Source of the DNA: Eutreptiella sp. 'Long Island Sound 2002'
Taxonomy: Eukaryota; Euglenozoa; Euglenophyceae; Eutreptiales; Eutreptiaceae
Direction: 5' to 3'
Length of the DNA stretch: 64,000 nt
NCBI GenBank assembly: GCA_964036045.1
Contig: OZ038399.1
Coordinates: 24,856,221 to 24,920,220, forward strand
Positions 56,670 to 64,000 of the stretch are shown one piece after another. Each line of letters begins with the position of its first letter. Positions within the stretch are counted from its first letter, which is position 1. Below the pieces are notes generated by a model. The model saw only the letters and a list, made by a program, of their open reading frames with translations. It was not told the origin of the DNA and ran no database searches. The translations under genes were made by a program, and so were the position numbers.

Positions 56670-59600
56670 ACACTATCTCACCCTTGCCTTCTCGAGGGGC
56701 CTCAAAGAGGGCGGAATTGCTATGTAACCCCTGCATTCTCGGGGGGGGGGGGGGGCGCCAAGCGCGGGGAGAAAACCCGAAATGGCTACCTCACCCCAAC
56801 CTTCTCGAGGGGCCTAAAAGAGGGCGAAATTGCTATATAACCCCGACATTCTTGTGGGACACCAATCAAAAATGACAAAATCAGAATTGACTGCCTCAAC
56901 ACTGCCTTCTCGGGGTCCCAAAAAAGGGGGGGATTGCTACCTAACCCCTGCATTCTCGGGGCTCCCCAACGCCAAGCGCGGCGAGAAAGTCACAAGTGTG
57001 CCTCAACCTTGACCTGGACCCAAAAGAGGGCGAAATTGCTACATAACCCCTGAATTCTCGGGGGTCCCCAAAGCCAAGCGCGGGAACAAAATCAGAATTG
57101 GCGGCCTCAACCATGCCTTATCGGGGGCCCAAAAGAAAGCGGACATGCTGTGTTACCAGTGCATTCTGCTGGGTCCCCACCACCAAGCGCGTGGAGAAAA
57201 TCAGAATTGGCTGCCTCAACCCCGCCTTCTTGGGGGCCCAAAAGAGGGCAGAATTGCTACGTAACCCCGATATTCTCGGGGGCTCCCAGCACCAAACGCG
57301 GGGGAAAAATCAGAATTGGCTGCCTCACCCCTGCCGTCTCGGGAGCCTAAAAGAGGGCAGAATTGCTGCGCAACCGCTGCATTCTCGGGGCCCCCCCACA
57401 CCAAGGGTAGGGAGAAAATCAGAATTGGTTGCGTAATTAGTGCCTTCTCCGTGGCACAAAAAAGGGCGGAATTGCTATGTAACCCGTGCATTCTCGGAGG
57501 TCAACAATCAAAGGGGAACAAAATCAGAAATGGCCATCTCACCCCTCCCTTCTCGGGGGCCCAAAAGAGGGCGGAATTGCAACTTAACCCCTGCATTCTC
57601 GGGGCTCCCCAACGCCAAGGGCGGGGAGAAAATCAGACTTGGCTACCTCAACCCTACCTTGTCGGGGGCAAAAAAGAGAGGGCGGGATTGCTACGTAACC
57701 CGTGCATTCTTCGGGGTCCGCAATCAAAGGGGAACAAAAACAAAAATGGCTACCTCAACCCCGCGTTCTGGGGGGCCCAAAAGAGGGCGGAATTGGTACC
57801 TGCATTTTCCAGGGTCTCCAATGAAAAGGGGAAAAAATCAGAATCAACTGCCACACCAATGCCTTCTCAGGGGCCCAAAAGAGGCCGGAAGTGCTATGTA
57901 ACCCCAGCATTCTTGGGCACGCCGGACGGCAAGCGTAGGGAAAAAATCAGAGCTGGCTGCCCCAACCCTGCCTTCTCGGGAGGCCAAAAGAGGGAGTGAT
58001 TGCTACGTAACCCTTGCAATCTCGGGGCTCCCCAACGCCGAGCACGGTAACAAAATCAGAATTGGCCGCCTCACCCCTGCCTTGTCAGGGGCCGAAAAGA
58101 GGGTGGAATTGCTACATAACCGCTCCATTCTTGGTGCTCCCAAACGCCAAGCGCAGGGAGAAAGTGAGAATTTACTGCCTCACCCCTGCCTTCTCGCGGG
58201 CCCAAGAGGGGGCGAAATTACTACGTAACCCCTGCATTCTCGGGGTCCGCAATCAAAGGGGAACAAAATGAAAATTAGCCACCTCACCCCTGCCTCCTCG
58301 GGGCCCAAAAGATGGCAGAATTGCTACCTACCCCTTGCATTATCACGGCTCCGCGAATCCAAGCGCGGGTACAAAATCAGAATTGGCTGCCTCAAACTTG
58401 CCTCCTTGGGGGCTCAAAGAGGGCACAATTGCTTCCTATCCCCAGCATTCTCGGGGGTCCCCAATCAAAAGGGCACATAATCACAACTCGCTGCCCCTGT
58501 CTTCTTGAAGGCCCTAAAGAGGGCGGAATTGGTACCTAACCCCTGCATTGTCGGTGCTCCCCTAGCCAAGAGCGGGGAAAAAATCAGAATTGGCTTCCTG
58601 AACCCTGCCTTCTTGGGGGCCCAAAAGAGGGCGGGATTGCTACCTGGGCCCTGCATTCTTGGGGGGGCGCAATCAAAGGGGGGCAAAATCAGAATTGGCT
58701 ACCTCAACCCTGCCTTCTCGAGGGCCCAAAAGAGGGCGGAATTGCTGCGTAACCCCTGATTCTCGGGGGCTCCAATCAAAAGGGGAGAAAATCAGAATTG
58801 GCTACCTAAACCCAACCTTCTCGGGGGCTGAAAAGAGGGCGGAATTGCTAGGTAACCTGTGCATTCTCTGGGGTATCCAATCAAAAGGGGGCGAAAACAA
58901 AACTGGTTGCCTCAACCCTGCGCTTTCGGTGCCCCTAAAGAGGGCGGAATTGATACGTTACCCCTGCATTCTCGGGGCTCCCCAACGCCAAGCATGGGGA
59001 CAAAATCACAATTGGCTGATTCACCCCTTCCTTCTCGGAGGCCCAAAAGAGGGCAGAATTGCTACGTAACCCTTGCATTCTCGGGGCTCCCCAACGCCAA
59101 GCGCAGGGACAAAATCAGAATTGGCCGCCTCATCTGTGCCTTCTCAGGGGGCCAAAAGAGGGCGGAATTGCTACGTAACGCCTACATTCTCGGGGCTCCC
59201 CAACGCCAAGAGCGGGGACAAAATCAGAATAGGCTGCCTCACCCGTGCCTTCTCCTGGGCGCAAAAGAGGGCGGAATTGCTACCTAACACCTGCATTCTC
59301 TGGACTCCCCAACGCCAAGCGCGGGGACAAAATTAGAATTGGCTGCCCCACCCCTGCCGTCTTGCGGATGGAAAAAGAGGGCGGAATCGCTACCCAACCC
59401 CAGCATTCTCCGGACTCCCCAACGCCAAGCGCGGGACAAAATCAGAATTGGTTGCCTTAACTCTGCCTTCTCATGGGCCCAAAAGAGGGCGGGATTGCTA
59501 CCTAACCCGTGCATTCTCCGGGCTCCCCAAGGCCAAGCGGAGGGAGAAAATTAGAATTGGCTACCTCAACCGTGCCTTCTCAGGGGCTCAAAAGAGGGCG

Positions 59601-60985
59601 AAACTGCTACGTGACCCCTACATTCTCGGGGGTCCCCGATCAAAAGGGGAACAAAATCAGAATTGGCAGCCTGAACCCTTCCTTCTTGGGGGCGCAAAAG
59701 AGGGTAGAATTGCAACTTAACCGCTGCATTCTCGGGGCTCCCCAACGCTAAGCGCATGGACAAAATCAGAATTGGCTGGCTCAACTGTACCTTTTGGGGG
59801 GGGGGGGGGGCGAAAAAAGAGCGCGGAATTGCTACTTAACCCTTGCATTCTCGGGGCTCCCCAATGCTAAGCGCGGGGACTAAATCAGAATTGGCTGCCT
59901 CAACCTCCCTTCTCAAGGGCCCTAAAGAGGGCGGAATTGCTCCCAAACCCCTGAAATTCTCGGGGCTCCCCAACGCCAAGAGCGGGGACAAAATCACAAT
60001 TGGCCGCCTCGACCTTGCCTTCTCGCCCCCCCCCCCCCCCCCAAAAAGAGGGCCAAATTACTGCTTAACTCTTGCATTCTTAGGGCTCCCGAACCTAAAG
60101 AGACAAAATCAGAATGGGTTGCCTCAACCCTGCCTTCTCCGGCGCCCTAACGCCCTAACGGGGGTCCGCAACGCCAAGCGCGGGGACAAAATCAGAATTG
60201 GCTACCTCAACCATGCCTTCTCGGGGGCTGAAAGAGGGCGGAAGTGCTACCTAACCGGTGCATTCTCGGCGATCCCCAATCAAAAGGGGACGAACCCAGA
60301 ATCGGATGCTTCAACCCTCCCTTCTCGGGGGCTCAAAAGAGGGTGGAATTACTACGCAACCCCTGCATTCTCGGGGGGTCCCCAATCAAAAGAGACAAAA
60401 TGAGAATTGCCTACCTCAACACAGCCCTCTCACGGGCCAAAAAGAGGGCGGAATTGTTCCGTAACCCCTGCATTCCCGGGGTTGCTCAGGCGAAGCGCGG
60501 AGACGAAATCAGAATTGGCAACCTCAACCTCCCTTCTCGACGGCGCAAAAGAGGACGGAATTGCTATGTACCCCCTGCATTCTCGGGGTTACCCAACGCC
60601 AAGCGCGGGCACAAAGGCAGAATTGGCTGCCTCAACCCTACCTTGTTGGGGGCACAAAAGAGGGCGGAACGGCTGTGTAACACCTAATTTCTCGGGGGTC
60701 CCCAATCAAAAGGGGACAAAATCAGAATTGGTTGCCACAACCGTGCCTTCTCGGGGGCCCAAAAGCGGGCAGGATTGCTACGCAATTCCTACATTCTCGG
60801 GAGTCCCCAACAATAAGCGCGGGGAGAAAATCAAACTTCGCTGCCTCAACCCTGTCTTCTCGGGCGCCCAAAAGAGGAGGGAAATGCTACCTAACCCCTT
60901 CATTCTCAAGGGGTCCCCAACGCCAAGCGCAGCGACGAAATCAGAATTGGCTGCCTCACCCCTACCTTCTCAGGGGCCCAAAAGA
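56670..60985. repeat. Satellite type A, ~109-bp units
   Basis: About 39 head-to-tail units with the order GGCGGAATTGCTACGTAACC, CCTGCATTCTCGGGGCTCCC, CAACGCCAAGCGCGGGGACA, AAATCAGAATTGGCTGCCTC, AACCCTGCCTTCTCGGGGGC, CCAAAAGAG. Successive GCTAC positions at 59061, 59170, 59279, 59389 and 59497 give spacings of 108-110. Each unit is internally bipartite: TAACCCCTGCATTCTCGGGG and CAACCCTGCCTTCTCGGGGG are diverged versions of one another. A subset of units has the ACGCCAAGCGCGGG block replaced by CAATCAAAAGGGGA. Confidence 0.96.
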
Positions 60986-63900
60986 GGGCAGTTTAGCTTC
61001 ATAACTCCCGACATCAGGGGAGTTCCCCAACTCTTGAAAGTGGGGAACAAAAGCACAGGCGGCCCACAATCGGGAGGAGTGGCTACATAACCCCTGCCAT
61101 TTGGGGGTCCCCGACCCAATAGAAGGGGCGAGGCTGGGGGGGGGGGGGGGGTCACAATAGGGCCACAAATGGGCGGATTAGCTAGAAGCAAGATAACCCC
61201 AACCGCCGGCGGGCCTTGACTGTTTCAACGAGGGGGACATGCTCTAAAGATCTCCACAAATGGCGGATTCGCTACATAACCCGTGCTATTTGGTGGTACC
61301 CAACGCTTCAAAGCGGGCCACCAAAACAAGCAGGAGCCCAGAAATGGGAAGATTCGTGACAAAAACGATGACGGAGTGGCTAAATAAGCCCTGCTATTTG
61401 AGGAGTCCCCAATGCCTCACGGCGGGGGAGAAAACCCCCCGTCGGGGGAGTCCCCAACGCATCAGAAGAGGGCCACAAATGGGCAGATTGGCTACATAAC
61501 CCCTGCCAAATTGGGGTCCCCAACCCCTTAGAATGGGGGACAAAATCAGAAATGGCCCGCAAGTGAGCAAATTGGGTCCATAACCCCTGCCGTTTGGGGG
61601 TCCCTAACGCTTCAAAGTGGGGGACAAGATAACAAGACGGCCACAAATGGGCGGACTAGCTACATAAGCTGTGCCATCTAGGTGGTCCGCAATGCTTCGG
61701 AGCGGGAGAGAAAATAGGGACAGGCCAATAGTTGTGTGGATGGGATACATAACCCCAACGCTTCAAAAACAGGGGATTCAATCAGAGGGGGCCACAAATG
61801 AGCGCAATGGCCACAGAACCCTCGCCGTTTGACGGGTTCCCAAAACTTCAAAGCGGGGGACAAAATAAGAAGAGGCCCACGAATCGACAGATTGGCTACA
61901 TAATCTCCGCCGTCTGGGGGCTTCCCAGCGCCTCAATGCGGGGGGGGGGGGGGGGGGCGAGGGCGGAGCAAGAGTTGCCCACAAATGGGGAGATTGGATA
62001 CAAACCCCATGCTGCCTGAGAAGTCCCCAACGATGCACAACGGGGAACAAAATCAGAAGTGGCCCACAAATCGGGGAATTGGCTACATAACCCCTGCCAT
62101 CTAGGGGGTCCCCAACGCTTTGGAGCGGGGGAGAAAATCAGAAACGGCCCACAACTGCCCAGATTGAATACGTAACCCCTACCGTCTCGGGTCCCCGCGG
62201 TTTTAGAGAGGGGGACAAAAGCAAAAGAGGCCCACAAATGGGCCTAGTGGCTACATAACCTCTGCCGTCCGGGGGGTCCCAGAAGCCTTAGAGAAGGGTA
62301 CCAAATAAGAATTGGGCTGCAAATGGGCGGATTGGCTACGTAACCCCAGCCGTTTGGGGGGTCCCCAACGATGCCCAACGATGCGAAGTGGGGAACAAAA
62401 TCAGAAGTGGCCCACAAATCGGCGAATTCGCTACATAACCCCTGCCATCTAGGGTCCCCAACGCTTTAGAGTGGGGGAGAAAATCAGAAACGGCCCACAA
62501 GTGTCCAGATTGAATACGTAACCCCTACCGTCTGGGGTCCCCACAGTTTTAGAGAGGGGGACAAAAGCAAAAGAGGCCCACCAATGGGCCTAGTGGCTAC
62601 ATAACCTGTGCCATCCGGGGGGTCCTAGAAGGCTTAGAGAGTGGTACCAAATCAGAATTGGGCCGCAAATGGGCCCGGCCGTTTGGGGGGTCCGCAACGC
62701 TTCAAACCGGGGGACAAAATAAGAAGAGGCCCACGAATGCGCAGATTGGCTATATAACCTCTGCCGTCTCGGGGGTCCCCAACGCTTCAAAGCGGGGGAC
62801 AAAATCGGAAGAGGGCTGCAAATGGGCCGATTGGATGCATAAACCCCTACCATCGGGGGGCGCCCGAAAGTGGGGGACAAAAGCAGAAGCGGCCCACAAT
62901 TGGGCAGATTGCCGACATAACCCCTGTCGTCTAGGAGATTGGAAACACTTCACAGAAGAGGACAAAATCAGAAGAGGCCCACAAATGGGAGGAGTGGCTG
63001 CATAACCCCTCCCTTTTGGGGGGTCCCAAACGCTTCAAAGAGGGACGGAAAATCAGAAGTGGCCCACAAATGGGCGGATTGGCTACATAGTCCCTGCTGT
63101 TGATGGGTTCCTCAGAGACTTAAAGCGGTGGGGAAAATCAGAAGTGGCCCACAAATGGGCCAAGTGGCTAGATAACCCCTACCGTCTTGGGGGTCCCCAA
63201 CGCTTCATTGCGGGGGACACAATCAAAAGAGGGCCACAAATGGGCCGCCTAGCTACGCAACCCCTGCAGCCACGAAGGTCTCCAACGTTTCAAAGCAGGG
63301 AACCAAATCAGAATAGGCCCAACAATTGGAGCAGTTGCTACATAACCCCTGCCATCTAAGCGATACCCAACACGTCAAAGCAGGGGAGAAGATCAAAAAT
63401 GGCCCACAAAAAGGCGGAGTGGCTACATAACCCCTTCTATACGGGGGGTCCCCAACGCTTCAGAGCCGGGGAGAAAAGCGGCATGAACCGAACAAAAGAG
63501 CGGATTGGATATACAACCCCTGCCGTCTGAAAGGTCCCAAACATTTTACACCGGGGGACAAAATTAAAAGTGGTCCATAAATGGGCGGATTGGCTACAAA
63601 ACCCTTGCCGTCTTGGGTGCCCCCAGCGCTCAGAGCGGTGGAAAAAAGCAAAAGGGGCCCACAAAGCGCGGATTGGATACACAACCCATGATGCGGGATA
63701 GGACCCCAACGCTGTCCAGGGGTTCCACAACGCTTCAAAGCGGAACAAAATCAGAAAGGGCCCACAAATGGGTCGAGTGGCTACATAACCCTTGCTGTTT
63801 GGGGAGGTACCCAAACAGCAAAGCGGGGGACAATATAAGAACAGGCCGACAAATGGGCGGATTGGCCACACCACCCCTGTTGTTTGAGAGGTCCCGAACA

Positions 63901-64000
63901 CTTCAAGGAGGGGGACAAGATAAGAAGGGGGTCACAAATGGGCGGATTGGTTCCATAACCCCCGCCGTCTCGGGGGGTCCCAATACTTCAAAGCGGGGGA
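60985..64000. repeat. Satellite type B, ~83-bp units (continues past the window)
   Basis: About 36 units ordered GGCGGATTGGCTACATAACC, CCTGCCGTTTGGGGGTCCCC, AACGCTTCAAAGCGGGGGAC, AAAATCAGAAGTGGCCCACA, AAT. It shares the GCTACRTAACCCCTGC, GGGGNTCCCCAACGC and GCGGGGACAAAATCAGAA cores with type A but lacks the second half-unit. CGCTTCAAAGCG in each unit is a small perfect hairpin. It is still running at base 64000. Confidence 0.95.

Noticed and set aside
56684-61090. Many long overlapping open frames (up to 227 codons) with repeated peptides such as GPKRGRNCYVTPAFSGLPN
   Set aside because: They are produced by the ~109-bp satellite, occur in several frames at once and start and stop arbitrarily. 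No evidence of a gene.
56670-64000. CRISPR array
   Set aside because: Units are contiguous 83- or 109-bp satellites without unique spacers, in a eukaryotic genome.

Overview
This window is nuclear DNA from a photosynthetic eukaryote. Genes are sparse and broken by GT-AG introns, there are no bacterial operons or ribosome-binding sites, and most of the sequence is repeats. One gene encodes the photosystem II subunit PsbX with a long presequence. A hydrophobic segment at residues 35-55 precedes a transit-like stretch and a thylakoid cleavage-type site, which suggests import into a complex (secondary) plastid. A chlorarachniophyte or dinoflagellate-type alga fits, but the sequence alone does not settle the lineage.

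Layout. 1-2.2 kb: G-rich minisatellite and non-coding DNA. 2.2-3.5 kb (+): a membrane-anchored JmjC/cupin-8 oxygenase in one open exon. 3.5-9.5 kb: intergenic, with several copies of a 65-bp palindromic element next to G/C runs. 9.5-16.8 kb (+): a glycosyltransferase family 25 gene that I could assemble from six exons with matching splice phases. 17-29 kb: repeats, including a tRNA-related inverted element pair, a dead Ty3/Gypsy reverse transcriptase, minisatellites and TGTACTAAAA-type repeat clusters. 29.3-33.8 kb (-): a three-exon gene of unknown function with an Arg/Ser-rich tail. 33.8-40.7 kb: intergenic repeats, including a 265-bp pentanucleotide array and homopolymer C/G runs up to about 26 bp. 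40.7-41.1 kb (-): psbX. 44.5-56.3 kb: three tandem, almost identical copies of a two-coding-exon aspartate aminotransferase gene (-), two with a 5' UTR exon and one that has lost it, plus a short relic of a fourth. 56.7 kb to the window end: one satellite array that changes from ~109-bp to ~83-bp units, the two unit types clearly related.

The genes do not form one pathway. The aminotransferase copies serve nitrogen/carbon metabolism (aspartate-glutamate exchange), PsbX belongs to photosystem II, the GT25 enzyme probably glycosylates protein or glycan acceptors, and the JmjC protein is a probable Fe(II)/2-oxoglutarate hydroxylase. The most unusual content is the repeat biology: the two-stage satellite, the 65-bp palindromes tied to G-runs, the C-tract interspersed element, and an aminotransferase array whose gene bodies are far more alike than their flanks.
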